From Bacteroidales bacterium (GTDB lineage Bacteria > Bacteroidota > Bacteroidia > Bacteroidales > WCHB1-69), in contig JAFPXF010000076.1 of NCBI GenBank assembly GCA_017394765.1, positions 17,642 through 81,641 of the forward strand: 64,000 nucleotides of DNA, in the 5' to 3' direction. The notes under the pieces were generated by a model. The model was not told the origin of the DNA and ran no database searches. It saw only the letters and a list, made by a program, of their open reading frames with translations. How positions within the stretch are numbered: position 1 is the first letter of the stretch; the number at the start of each line of letters is the position of its first letter. Shown piece after piece: positions 56,501-64,000 of this stretch. Made by a program: the position numbers and the translations under genes.

Positions 56501-57541
56501 AGCATGATTTCCATCACGGGCACTGTGAGCACAGAAAGCAATTACGATGAACTGGAAATCTACGACGGCGCCGGTGTCTCCGGAACACCCGCATTGATCA
56601 TTTCGGGTACCGGTCAAACCGTGAACTTCACCTCCACCACCGGACCGGCCACGCTCCACTTCACTTCCGATGGTTCTGTCTTTTACGATGGCTTTGCCCT
56701 CACCGTGAGCTGCGTTGGCGACTCCTCTTTGGTCGCCCCGACCGTAACGACGGCTGCTGCCACCAATATTGGAGAGACCTCTGCCACGCTGAACGGCAGC
56801 ATCACTCCTGGCACCGAGGCCATCACCGCCCAGGGCTTCCAGTGGAAGAACACCATCGGCGGCAGCTACACCACCGTGAACGCCACCGTCACCGCGATGA
56901 GCTACAACCTCACGGGCCTGACAGCAAACACAAACTACACCTTCCGTGCCTTTGCCACCACAGCTTCCGGTACAACCTACGGTAACGAGTTGACTTTCAC
57001 AACGCTTGATCAGCAGCAGGAAAGCTGTGCCGCCCCGACGAACGTGACGGCTTCCAACATCACAAACAACAGCGCCGACATCTCCTGGACGCAGCAGGGC
57101 GATGTCACCAACTGGGATGTCAACTACAGAGTGGCCGGCGCCACGGCTTGGAACTCCAGCACCACCACTTCCAATCCCTACACGCTTTCCGGTCTCAGCG
57201 AGAACACGAGCTATGAGGTGCAGGTGATTGCCCATTGCACCAACGGCGTGACCTCCGATCCTTCCGCCATCATCACCTTGACAACGGTCGGCATCAACGA
57301 CTACGAGCTGAACAACGTGGTTGTCTATCCGAACCCGACGAGCGGAATGGTCCAGATTCAGAATTCGGAATCCGGCATTCAGAATGTGGAGGTGTATGAT
57401 GCATACGGTAAGCTTCTTAAAGTAATGAATGTGAATGGCCTCACCGCCACCCTCGATTTGGGCAGTTATGCCACGGGCACTTACTTCGTGCGCGTGATGA
57501 CCGACAAGGGTATCGTAACAAAACGAATGGTGAAGAATTAA
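50534..57541 (+). CDS. Giant T9SS surface protein: GLUG, Fn3, CUB-like and jelly-roll domains
   Basis: The 2,335-residue protein has signal peptide MRHFYLFATALLALALS with cleavage near VQAQ. The order is a GLUG-like beta-helix region (about 30-335, with GGILGG and GGIAGNG turns), an Ig-like and repeat region, then Fn3 repeats alternating with other modules. Two cleaved-adhesin/choice-of-anchor-J jelly rolls begin IPYSEDFETG and TPWTEDFEGYPG. Two CUB-like domains have YDNGGPNNNYS and FDNGGANGQYT starts and LYIYDG / LEIYDG centres. There is also a lectin-like segment (DSYGDGWNGN). The sorting domain runs from VVVYPNPTSG to TKRMVKN. It has no visible enzyme motif. A surface adhesin or structural role is inferred. 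A strong terminator follows, and the gene is paralogous to its neighbour. Confidence 0.85.
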   Translation: MRHFYLFATALLALALSFVMPTQVQAQNVWDGTADITWYDASQNSFDISTPEQLAGVAQLMTNQTTTFNGKTLNLTADIWLNSDGDSTNNWIPIGGYASATGEDTYSTSAYAFQGVFKGHGHTIYNMYCEKTSYFQAGLFGCVTNPCTIDSLVMVNPVVKAAGMSGSLVGYTQNTGHVYISNCLFVNARVEATTGNNNGGILGGNWKMQDGSNWTYITNCGLTGHVKGKYLGGIAGNGQKVNATNVYFAGTMNPVAADNLAYGGILGHASTNKFNLTNCYTNTSATSYSSGRDGIIMSSTDMQSLDFVDTLGNAFMMDNGINNGYPIMSYMAGISPQNSEICYGESITLTANGYDSYVWSNGATTASIIVSPTSTTVYTVTGTALSGATGTHSATVTVFPQATITATAMPSPDGQTHGTVTPSPASVPCGSSQTVTLTITPDANWHIAQITLNGTVVRGEDPTDGAVVTYVIDPQGTMADVRVFFSNIYHITASTILNDGTPLNVSGLVSPWGSNGVYNATQGADAAYTFNETARYHLMDVEIDNVPQGIITSHTFYNVQESHNIVVTYGDCAPVTNLTVSQVSGTSALISWADGSAGAAQDYVLEWRDTTMGNNWIAEPTIMGTNYLLGGLSPLTNYEVRVKSNCSNGLEGGWVTKSFHTPCLAGGDIQIGEGTSTTIYLPSYSYYKYSLTEQIFTAAELGGANTFHSISFQVSSVGAANRTWDIYLMPTTATSLSSFINVDATAQLVFSGAVNIPQGWFTINFDSNYVYDGSTNLMLIVDDNTGDYVSSNYYYYTNNPNGNSVRVYSDGTNYDPYNATGYSATTHNFRNNVIFGGICDSTTTCVAPNMMVSAVTESTIDITWVPGYSETSWNLEYKPASDTIWDSMYGLTGNSYTITGLNANTVYDIRLQAVCGSDWRTLQARTDCGAISIPYSEDFETGIVSTSQDSYILCWSRLANSTSHWAYVASGSNAHGGTHYMDFHYTPDCYTMAITPTIDNSYPVSSLMAEFYARHNGAAGIMEVGVISDVNDGSTFEVVDTLTFSATNTYEHFIVTFENYSGSGQNIAFRATNGTSVSFMMDDLLITEIPTCMHPNNLVSTGTGSDNITINWTEMGDATSWIVEYGPTGFTPGQGIGTTETATAHPYTIQNLTSGVSYDIYVQADCGSMTSDLVGPVTVVTGQFIMSNANDTLTTCGAVIYDNGGPNNNYSANSNNILVLYPENPGAMMMLTGTCNVENNYDHLYIYDGVGTSGTQLASLGNSDDQNVSVLSTTGPLTIHFTSDGSVQKWGFELFASCQTCFPPSGIMASNITTNSADISWSGISSEYIVEVTGPDTTMLVVYDTTATLANLTSSSTYRVKIYSVCGTDTSVASPAYTFMTSCGAITITETTPWTEDFEGYPGGGAQSFVCWSTPVTYVASNGTAPFVYCGHAPSCHSGTNSAEFKGSMNMLVLPEFTNDIHNLRLSFWATSTAPSYGTLEIGVITNVADTSTFEFVSLAGTPSSRGSNSATVGSFGNYMGPFDFNGVSATNGRIALRYTNASSPSDSWNLDDFIVQIAPNCPSPVKNSVTVTPSTYDATIGWTDNDPAHTSWTIYYKESTDSVWLSDVANTNPAQISGLNPETSYDVYVITNCPVSDLVPDATFTTSFTTLPSCPAPTSLNVTDATPTSVTLSWTELGTATEWEIEYGPANFTHGNGTTVIATTNPFDVTGLTAGDTYKFYVRGICSIGDTSAYSSSTTYMVPLCNATDQCNYVFNLTDSYGDGWNGNTINVLSNGVQVAAVTFTSGYSATVNVPLCDNSSLSLSWSSGSFASETSFTVEDPFGNVIYTCTDGNSLSGTFLTETVFCTPPSCPTPTNFASTGTTSTSATLAWTEAGTATSWEIEYGTPGFTPGTGAGTSVMASTNPFEVTGLTTSTAYDFYVRAICGPGDESTWRGPVSATPGSFTMPTLGSVTITTCNMTIFDNGGANGQYTGNCDAVVIINPETPGSMISITGTVSTESNYDELEIYDGAGVSGTPALIISGTGQTVNFTSTTGPATLHFTSDGSVFYDGFALTVSCVGDSSLVAPTVTTAAATNIGETSATLNGSITPGTEAITAQGFQWKNTIGGSYTTVNATVTAMSYNLTGLTANTNYTFRAFATTASGTTYGNELTFTTLDQQQESCAAPTNVTASNITNNSADISWTQQGDVTNWDVNYRVAGATAWNSSTTTSNPYTLSGLSENTSYEVQVIAHCTNGVTSDPSAIITLTTVGINDYELNNVVVYPNPTSGMVQIQNSESGIQNVEVYDAYGKLLKVMNVNGLTATLDLGSYATGTYFVRVMTDKGIVTKRMVKN

Positions 57542-57560
57542 GATTTGAGAATCGTGCTAT

Positions 57561-57597
57561 AAGGCTGGGTTTCTTGTGGAGATCCAGCCTTTTTTTT
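57561..57597 (+). terminator. Intrinsic terminator after the first giant gene
   Basis: AAGGCTGG (57561-57568) pairs with CCAGCCTT (57584-57591) around a 15-base loop. A T-run extends through 57597. It lies 20 bp after the stop codon. Confidence 0.85.
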
Positions 57598-57670
57598 GTA
57601 ATTCCCCAGGAAGAAAACTGACAACTGTATTGACGAGACCGGGAATTTCCCCCAAAAAAACGCTCTCCTA

Positions 57671-57701
57671 TTGTTTTATTAAAAAAAAACATTATCTTTG
57701 C
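57671..57701 (+). promoter_or_regulatory. Promoter for the second giant T9SS gene
   Basis: TTG (57671-57673), a 19-bp A/T-rich spacer and TATCTTTGC (57693-57701) match the Bacteroidota pattern. The leader to the ATG at 57774 would be about 65 bases and is rich in AAAAC repeats. Confidence 0.65.
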
Positions 57702-57773
57702 CGCATAATTGCTCTTGCTCAAAAGAGCAAACCAAAAAACAAAACTAACCAAAACCAAAAAAAACAATCACTT

Positions 57774-60700
57774 ATGAGATTTTATTACAACAACATCAGA
57801 ATGCTGTTGTGTATGACAATGGCATTCTTGACAGCCGGCTTTTTAAAGGCCCAGGTGTCCATTCCCTACACTATGGATTTTGAAGACACCAGTGCATTCC
57901 ATTCGTGGACAATGACGGACTGCCAAGCCAACACAGGCATTACGACACTGGCCGCGCAAACAGGTTCTTATGGATTCAGTTTCCATTGGGCTATGTCGCC
58001 CCAATACCTGATTTCCCCCCAACTGCCCGGACTGCAGACACCTTTGGAACTACAGTTCGCTTACAGACGTCACAGTGCCCAGTATGTAGAGTCCTTCAAG
58101 GTGGGTTATTCCACCACCACCAACGCGGTAACCTCCTTCACTTGGGGACAAGAAATCGTAGTGCTCAACACAGACTGGGAGACCTACAACATGATTATTC
58201 CCGCCGGATCACAATATGTGGCCATACAATACACTGCCATTGACGCCTACTATCTTTATGTTGACAATATCCGCATTGACAATCCGCCCTCCTGTATGGC
58301 GCCTACCGAGCTAACTGTTTCGAACTTCACCGGCACATCGGTCGATTTGAGCTGGACCGCCAACAGCAACGAAAACGAATGGGTGGTCATGCTAAACAAC
58401 ACTGAAGAGACAGTCTATTCCTCCCCACATTCGCTTTTCAACCTCACCCCTCTGGCCTCATACACCGCTTCGGTTCGGGCCGTATGCGGGTCAGGCGACA
58501 CTTCCGCATTCTCGCAACCCATATCCTTCACTATGCCTTGCGACTGTGTACCCAACACCGCACTTCCCTACTCCGAGAACTTTGAGTCATACACGAGCGG
58601 AGGAAGCATCAATCCATGCTGGTTCCGTTACTCCGGCCACGACTACTTGGGCACCCACTACACCGCTCCTGTGGTGATGACAACCCAAGGCCACTCGGGC
58701 AACAACTGCTTAGAGTTCCTTAACACCATTGACTACATCAACTATCTGACACTGCCCTGTTTTGAGGAAAATCTGTCGAGTCTCCAAATCAGCTTCTATC
58801 AAAAAAGTTTCTCCTCCTATTACGGACATGGGTACCCGTTTGTGGTGGGTGTGCTGCAATCGCCGGACAACTATTACCAGATGGACACCTTATATACGGG
58901 CACGATTACGCCCGACTGGTCGTATGTGGAGGTTCCTTTGTCGAACTATACGGGTACCGGCCAATTCATAGCCATCGTTTCCACGCATTCTTCAGCCGAC
59001 CTGCTGGTGGATGATATCGTAGTGGACTATCTGTCCAATTGCCTGACCCCATCGGATCTTCGCGCCGACTCGGTGACCGAAAACAGCATCACATTGAGTT
59101 GGACCGAGAACGGCCAAGCCTCTTTGTGGAGTCTTCTGTGCATCCGTGACAATGACACCGTCCAGACACTCCACCCCACCACAAATCAGGGTTTTACGGT
59201 CTCCAACCTAACACCGGACACCCAATATGAATTTGTGTTGCGTTCTGTATGCGGCAACGATTCAAGCCACTCAACCCACGCGGTTTTCCGCACGCATTGC
59301 GGAGCCCACATCACCATTCCTTTCACGGAGAATTTCGAAGATTACGGTTCCACCCAATTTCCCTTCTGTTGGACAAAGGTCAGCCAAAACAATTACCCAT
59401 ACACCTACTCGTCAGCCGCGTTCAACGGCAATTACGGGCTCTGTTTTTACCAGACCACGTTCGAGAACTGCAACAAGTCATTTGCAGTAGTCCCGGCCAT
59501 CGACCCTTCTATTCCGCTGAACCAGCTGACGGTTCGTTTCCAGATGCGGAGAACCAGCAATTCGGTGAAGGCAACTCTGGGGGTGATGTCCCAACCCAAC
59601 GACACCTCCTCTTTCACTGTCATATCCCCCATTGCGTTGACCAACAATTGGGATGAATATGAGTTCCCCCTCACGAATTTCACCGGCAACGGTTCCCATA
59701 TTGCGGTGAAGACCGAAGTGGACACGGCCAACGGCACATACGGCAACATTTATATGGATGATTTTGAAATCTACTACACACCCTCCTGCCAGCGTGTGAC
59801 TTCCATCTCCACAGTCACCTCCTCCATCACCGAGAACTCGGCCACTGTGACTTGGGTCCCCAGTACAGGTCAAAGCAACTGGGACTTGCAGGTGGCACTT
59901 CAGGGACAACAACCTTCCGACAGCGACTGGGTTATGGTCGCATCCGACACTTTCCATACATTTACAGGACTACAGGCGAACACAGCTTATACCGCACACA
60001 TCAGAACCAACTGCGGCTCATTGGTAAGCGGGTTGAGAAGTGTGGACTTCCGAACCGCTTGCGGGCAACTGGCATTGCCCTATTTTGAAGATTTCGAGTC
60101 CTATCCTTCAGGATCTTCGGAATTTCCTCCCTGTTGGAGCTCCCTTGCGGGATCCCCGCACACGTATTCGGGCGGCAGCTCTTTTGGAGAGAGCGGCAAC
60201 AGCCTCAAATTCTCCGGACATTACGATATCCTCGCCACCCCGTTCGTTCCCCACAACGCTGACGATCTGCAACTCTCCTTCCAATTGAAACGTGAGGGAA
60301 ACTCTTCGGGAAGCATCCTTGTAGGCTTCACAACCTCGTTAAGCAACGTGGCCGTGATTGACACGATTGCTGTCATCAGCCCTACCGACAACCTTTACCA
60401 TTATTACGAATTCAACCTGAACCAATACAACTTGAGCGGACAGGGATATTTTGTTTTCAAACAGAGTGGATACAACAATTATTGGTATTGGATGGACAAT
60501 GTTCGCATCCGACCCATACCCAACTGCCTTGCGCCTGCCAATTTGACCGTTTCGGATGTCACCAGTTCCTCGGTCACGCTCGCTTGGGATGCTGCGGCCA
60601 TGGCCAACAACTACAGGGTGGTTTTTGGCACCGGCAACTTCAATCCCGACACGGTCTCCGTCAATGTGGAGCACACCTCCGACACCTTCGTCACCATCTA

Positions 60701-63542
60701 TGGGTTGGCGACAGGCGTCAACTATACGTTCTACCTTCAATCGGACTGCGGTTCCGACAGCAGTTCCTTCGGTATGCCTGTCAGCATCGTGCCAGGTTTG
60801 TATCTTATCAGCGGCCAAACCTCGTTGTCTCTGTGTGATGGCGTGCTGTACGATGACGGGGGGCCTTACAGCAACTACGGCAGCAACCGTAACGATGTAA
60901 TCACGCTCTATCCCTCCACGCCAGGGGCGGCCATCCAGCTCTCCGGGACCTTGAATTCCGAGAACTCTTACGATTTTCTGACCATTTATGACGGTGTCGG
61001 CACGAATGGCATCCAGTTGTACAGGGGGTCTGGAATCAACCAGACGGTGCCCCCTGTGTCATCCGCCACAGCCCTGACCGTGCAGTTCACTTCTGATGGA
61101 GGCACGCAATACAGCGGGTTCGTCTTGAACATTGAATGTGTCAGCTGTGCAGCCCCTCTGCCGAATTTGGTTTCCGTCAGCTCGGATGAGGCGATGGTTT
61201 CATGGGACAATCCGGGAGGCCTGCAAACCCAATGGGAACTTGCGTATGGTCCAGCCGGCTTCAATGTGAACACGGCACCGCATATCAGTGTCGCCACAAA
61301 CAGCTACACCCTGTCCGGCCTCAACCTCAACACGGCGTATGATGTCCGTCTGAGAACCTTGTGCTATGGCGGCGACACCTCCATCTGGTCGCCTGCACTC
61401 TCTTTCACCACGTTGGGTTTACCTGCCACCACCATTCCCTATCAATGTGACTTTGAAGATTCCACAGAGAACGCCAACTGGACACTGGTGAACGGTTCAA
61501 CCGTCAACCGTTGGGTAATCGGCACAGCCGTCAATCACACGCCGAACGGCCACACCGCCTTGTATATCTCGCAAGACAACGGTGCGTCCAACACCTACAA
61601 CAACACCAGCGCCAGCTGCGTGTGGGCTTACCGAGATTTCGACCTGAACAACTATGGCGAATACCTGCTCTCTTTTGATTGGAGAGGATATGGCGAGTCC
61701 TCGTTTGATTATATCAATGTGTATATCGGCAATCCCGTCGTTCCGACACCCGGGGCAGCCCTGACACCCCCCGCCGGCTCGACACTGATTTTGAGCAATC
61801 TGAACAGAGACTCGTTATGGAACCATACCGCTGTCGTGATTGACGGCAGACAACACACGGGGGTCAAACGCATCTATTTCATGTGGCGCAACGATTATTC
61901 GGGAGGCATAAATCCTGCTGGTGCCATCGACAATGTGGTGCTGACTGGCTTCCAATGTTTGAGGCCATCCCAATTTGCGGCCTCCAACCCGACCACTAAC
62001 ACTATAGACCTTTCTTGGTCGCCAGCAAGCGCCAGCGACGGATCGTGGGATTTAGTATATGGCACGGGGGACTTCAACCCCGATACAGTCACATTAAACC
62101 TGCTGTCCCTTTCCGACACTACCGCAACCCTGCAGGGTTTGAGCGATGCCACGCAATACTACGCATACGTGCGCACCAACTGTGGTGGCGGCGAAACATC
62201 CCTCTGGTCAGATCCGCTTCCTTTCAGGACCTCGTGTCAAGAGCGACCCATTCCGTATTATGAGGACTTTGACACCTTCAGTAGTGGCGAGACCCCCATT
62301 TGCTGGAATGATTTGAGCCAAGGCTCCTCATACGCCAGGGTTTCCGCAACGGATAGTGCGTATGCTCCCGCCTCCTTGTATATTCTTCAATATAACAGCG
62401 AGTATTTAACTATGGTCTCTCTTCCTGAATTGGACAATGCCATTCCTCTTAACACCTTGCAAATGTCCTTCCATACCAAGTTCGCCTTTGCAGACGCGAA
62501 ACTGGTAGTGGGAACGATGACCGACAACACCAACTCTGCCACTTTCGTTCCGTATGACACGGTAACGGTCTCCACCAACGGAACGTGGGAGAGTAAACGC
62601 ATCCGATTCAACCGATACACGGGCAATGCCCATATTCTGGCCTTCAAATTTGAATGCCCGCAATATAACAATGCCTATATTGACAACATCCTTGTGGAAG
62701 AGATCCCGCTCTGCACCTCAGTTTTAAATATAGATACCGTCAATGTAACTTCCACAAGTGCCACCATTGCTTGGACACCAGGCAACATCGAGACAGAATG
62801 GAACCTCCAATTCAAGTCTGACACTGGCAGCTGGTCGAATGCCATTGCCGTGACGGGCACGCCCAACCATACCCTTACGGGGCTCACCCCCAGCACAACG
62901 TATCAGGTGCGCGTGCAGGCCGTGTGCGATACCGACAACATTTCCGACTGGTCGGGCACCTTGATGTTCACTACCGACACTGTTGTGCCACCCTTCGTGC
63001 AGACTTATCCTGCCACTAATATCACTCACAACTCCGCCAGACTGCACGGCACTGTGACACCTGGCTCCGAAGCAATAATTCTTGACCAGGGCTTTGAATG
63101 GAAGGAGACTGTGGGTGGCACCTACGTAGCGGTAAGCATAGTGGATTTCACCTATTTAACCTATTTAACGATGGGACATTTGTTGACAGACCTAACCCCA
63201 AACACAGGCTACACTTTCCGCGCCTTTGCCATCACAGCAAGCGGCACCACGTACGGGGCGGAACAGAATTTCACCACGCTACAAGTCGGCATAGACGACC
63301 ACACTTTGGACAATGTCGTGACGGTGTACCCCAACCCGACCACTGGCCTGATCCAGATTCAGAATTCGGAATCCGGCATTCAGAATGTGGAGGTGTATGA
63401 TGCATACGGCAAAATGCTGAATGCAGTGAGTGTGAACGGCAACACCACCGCAATTGACCTGTCGGGCTACGCCGCCGGCACCTATTTCGTCAAGATTGTG
63501 ACAGAAAATGGTGTTGTGACAAAACGGGTTGTGAAACAATAA
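57774..63542 (+). CDS. Giant T9SS surface protein with six jelly-roll and multiple Fn3 domains
   Basis: The 1,922-residue protein starts at ATG 57774 (MRFYYNNIRMLLCMTMAFL, cleavage near LKAQ); the frame's earlier ATG at 57576 precedes the promoter. Six cleaved-adhesin/choice-of-anchor-J units each begin with an IPY..DFE-type motif (IPYTMDFED, LPYSENFESY, IPFTENFEDYG, LPYFEDFESY, IPYQCDFEDS, IPYYEDFDTF) and alternate with Fn3 domains. One CUB-like domain reads YDDGGPYSNYG to LTIYDG. The sorting domain runs from VTVYPNPTTG to TKRVVKQ. Modules of this kind occur in gingipain adhesin regions, so binding of host or matrix proteins is plausible but unproven. Two terminator-like hairpins follow. Confidence 0.85.
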   Translation: MRFYYNNIRMLLCMTMAFLTAGFLKAQVSIPYTMDFEDTSAFHSWTMTDCQANTGITTLAAQTGSYGFSFHWAMSPQYLISPQLPGLQTPLELQFAYRRHSAQYVESFKVGYSTTTNAVTSFTWGQEIVVLNTDWETYNMIIPAGSQYVAIQYTAIDAYYLYVDNIRIDNPPSCMAPTELTVSNFTGTSVDLSWTANSNENEWVVMLNNTEETVYSSPHSLFNLTPLASYTASVRAVCGSGDTSAFSQPISFTMPCDCVPNTALPYSENFESYTSGGSINPCWFRYSGHDYLGTHYTAPVVMTTQGHSGNNCLEFLNTIDYINYLTLPCFEENLSSLQISFYQKSFSSYYGHGYPFVVGVLQSPDNYYQMDTLYTGTITPDWSYVEVPLSNYTGTGQFIAIVSTHSSADLLVDDIVVDYLSNCLTPSDLRADSVTENSITLSWTENGQASLWSLLCIRDNDTVQTLHPTTNQGFTVSNLTPDTQYEFVLRSVCGNDSSHSTHAVFRTHCGAHITIPFTENFEDYGSTQFPFCWTKVSQNNYPYTYSSAAFNGNYGLCFYQTTFENCNKSFAVVPAIDPSIPLNQLTVRFQMRRTSNSVKATLGVMSQPNDTSSFTVISPIALTNNWDEYEFPLTNFTGNGSHIAVKTEVDTANGTYGNIYMDDFEIYYTPSCQRVTSISTVTSSITENSATVTWVPSTGQSNWDLQVALQGQQPSDSDWVMVASDTFHTFTGLQANTAYTAHIRTNCGSLVSGLRSVDFRTACGQLALPYFEDFESYPSGSSEFPPCWSSLAGSPHTYSGGSSFGESGNSLKFSGHYDILATPFVPHNADDLQLSFQLKREGNSSGSILVGFTTSLSNVAVIDTIAVISPTDNLYHYYEFNLNQYNLSGQGYFVFKQSGYNNYWYWMDNVRIRPIPNCLAPANLTVSDVTSSSVTLAWDAAAMANNYRVVFGTGNFNPDTVSVNVEHTSDTFVTIYGLATGVNYTFYLQSDCGSDSSSFGMPVSIVPGLYLISGQTSLSLCDGVLYDDGGPYSNYGSNRNDVITLYPSTPGAAIQLSGTLNSENSYDFLTIYDGVGTNGIQLYRGSGINQTVPPVSSATALTVQFTSDGGTQYSGFVLNIECVSCAAPLPNLVSVSSDEAMVSWDNPGGLQTQWELAYGPAGFNVNTAPHISVATNSYTLSGLNLNTAYDVRLRTLCYGGDTSIWSPALSFTTLGLPATTIPYQCDFEDSTENANWTLVNGSTVNRWVIGTAVNHTPNGHTALYISQDNGASNTYNNTSASCVWAYRDFDLNNYGEYLLSFDWRGYGESSFDYINVYIGNPVVPTPGAALTPPAGSTLILSNLNRDSLWNHTAVVIDGRQHTGVKRIYFMWRNDYSGGINPAGAIDNVVLTGFQCLRPSQFAASNPTTNTIDLSWSPASASDGSWDLVYGTGDFNPDTVTLNLLSLSDTTATLQGLSDATQYYAYVRTNCGGGETSLWSDPLPFRTSCQERPIPYYEDFDTFSSGETPICWNDLSQGSSYARVSATDSAYAPASLYILQYNSEYLTMVSLPELDNAIPLNTLQMSFHTKFAFADAKLVVGTMTDNTNSATFVPYDTVTVSTNGTWESKRIRFNRYTGNAHILAFKFECPQYNNAYIDNILVEEIPLCTSVLNIDTVNVTSTSATIAWTPGNIETEWNLQFKSDTGSWSNAIAVTGTPNHTLTGLTPSTTYQVRVQAVCDTDNISDWSGTLMFTTDTVVPPFVQTYPATNITHNSARLHGTVTPGSEAIILDQGFEWKETVGGTYVAVSIVDFTYLTYLTMGHLLTDLTPNTGYTFRAFAITASGTTYGAEQNFTTLQVGIDDHTLDNVVTVYPNPTTGLIQIQNSESGIQNVEVYDAYGKMLNAVSVNGNTTAIDLSGYAAGTYFVKIVTENGVVTKRVVKQ

Positions 63543-63551
63543 CAATTTGCA

Positions 63552-63574
63552 GGGCCGTCACATTGTGCCGGCCC
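63552..63574 (+). terminator. GC-rich hairpin after the second giant gene
   Basis: AGGGCCG and CGGCCCT are exact inverted arms around an 11-base loop, 9 bp after the stop codon. No T-run follows directly, so it may act with the stronger hairpin downstream. Confidence 0.4.
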
Positions 63575-63588
63575 TACGATGTAGCCAC

Positions 63589-63621
63589 AACGGTTCCCTG
63601 TTTTTGGGAACCGTTTTTTTT
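63589..63621 (+). terminator. Strong intrinsic terminator
   Basis: AACGGTTCCC (63589-63598) pairs with GGGAACCGTT (63606-63615) around a 7-base loop, followed by T to 63621. It ends the second giant gene's transcript, and the repeat copy begins 46 bp further on. Confidence 0.9.
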
Positions 63622-63666
63622 GCGATACGTCACATTTCGGAAATGGTGTGGTGTACATCATTTTTT

Positions 63667-64000
63667 GGGAATTATATACCTGATGGCACAAATCAGGGCT
63701 TTTGCATCCTTTTTTTGATTTGGGCGTGCCGGCGCGGCGGCGGAAATCACGTCACATCCGCATACGCAATCCAATGCCGCCGCGCCGTCGGGCTTTCCGC
63801 TCCAATGATTTTGGTTTAAAACCCACCACCATTCCGCGAGACGCGAAGCGTCAAGCGAAACCTCCGTCTCGCCAGGGAACGCATTCCCACCAAAATCATT
63901 TCCACTGCAATCCCTCACGCATGCTCGTTGAACCATACAGCCGTTTCGCGGCGAGCAACTTGCAGCCTCGTCTCAACGTTCTCCCGCGCCGCGATTTTCC
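63667..64000 (+). repeat. Structured dispersed repeat, copy C (cut by window end)
   Basis: This copy matches copy A from GGGAATTATA through GCCGCGATTTTCC to the last base of the window, mostly base for base. The stems GGCGCGGCGG/CCGCCGCGCC, AATGATTTTGG/CCAAAATCATT and GCGAGACG/CGTCTCGC are kept. The right-end part lies beyond the window. The stretch after the terminator holds no credible gene. Confidence 0.85.

Noticed and set aside
63151..63168. Nine-base tandem repeat CCTATTTAA inside the second giant gene
   Set aside because: It is in frame (a YLTYLT repeat) and looks like simple slippage without clear meaning.

Overview
The window comes from a Bacteroidota chromosome, most likely an uncultured member of the Bacteroidales. 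Three things support this. Many genes are preceded by the Bacteroidota promoter element TAnnTTTGC, and few have an obvious Shine-Dalgarno site. Several secreted proteins end in type IX secretion system (T9SS) type A sorting domains. FISUMP, GLPGLI-like, SprB-like and DUF4296 families are also present. I saw no rRNA, tRNA, CRISPR array, insertion sequence or prophage.

Layout. 1-7.1 kb (minus strand) is housekeeping: recJ (cut by the window edge), dnaA, a sugar-phosphate nucleotidyltransferase, pcm and clpB. 7.3-18.9 kb (plus strand) holds a putative porin, fumC, a PrsW-type membrane protease, a TPR/MORN-repeat protein, and a tightly overlapping set of malic enzyme, LuxC-type acyl-CoA reductase and a PorY/RprX-type sensor kinase. 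19.0-25.9 kb (minus strand) runs from a divergent chorismate synthase through a BadF-type sugar kinase, tsaE and a short alanine-dehydrogenase-like protein to a C10 cysteine protease with a T9SS tail. 26.0-28.2 kb has a structured repeat element and a secreted PNGase F-like protein. 28.5-37.3 kb (minus strand) has two giant secreted proteins in AT-richer DNA. 37.7-45.8 kb (plus strand) has cca, a DUF4296 lipoprotein, porX, a lipoprotein esterase, a membrane-anchored ECF sigma factor and an outer-membrane protein. 45.9-47.9 kb (minus strand) is another T9SS cargo protein. 48.0-63.5 kb (plus strand) is a stand-alone EF-G followed by two tandem giant Fn3/jelly-roll/CUB-like T9SS proteins.

A theme links the accessory genes. 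The window holds four proteins with T9SS tails (C10 protease, beta-propeller-like protein, two Fn3 giants). It also holds PorX, the response regulator known to control T9SS in Porphyromonas, a candidate PorY-type kinase, and an ECF sigma factor 2 kb from porX. In Porphyromonas gingivalis, PorX, PorY and the ECF factor SigP act together, so this may be the matching circuit. That link is inference.

The most unusual non-coding feature is a modular repeat of about 430 bp. It has one full copy (26,024-26,451), one inverted copy with an internal deletion (50,133-50,431), one copy cut by the window end (63,667-64,000), and two solo right-end hairpin units (10,647-10,746). Its stems are preserved between copies, and one hairpin shows a compensatory base-pair change.
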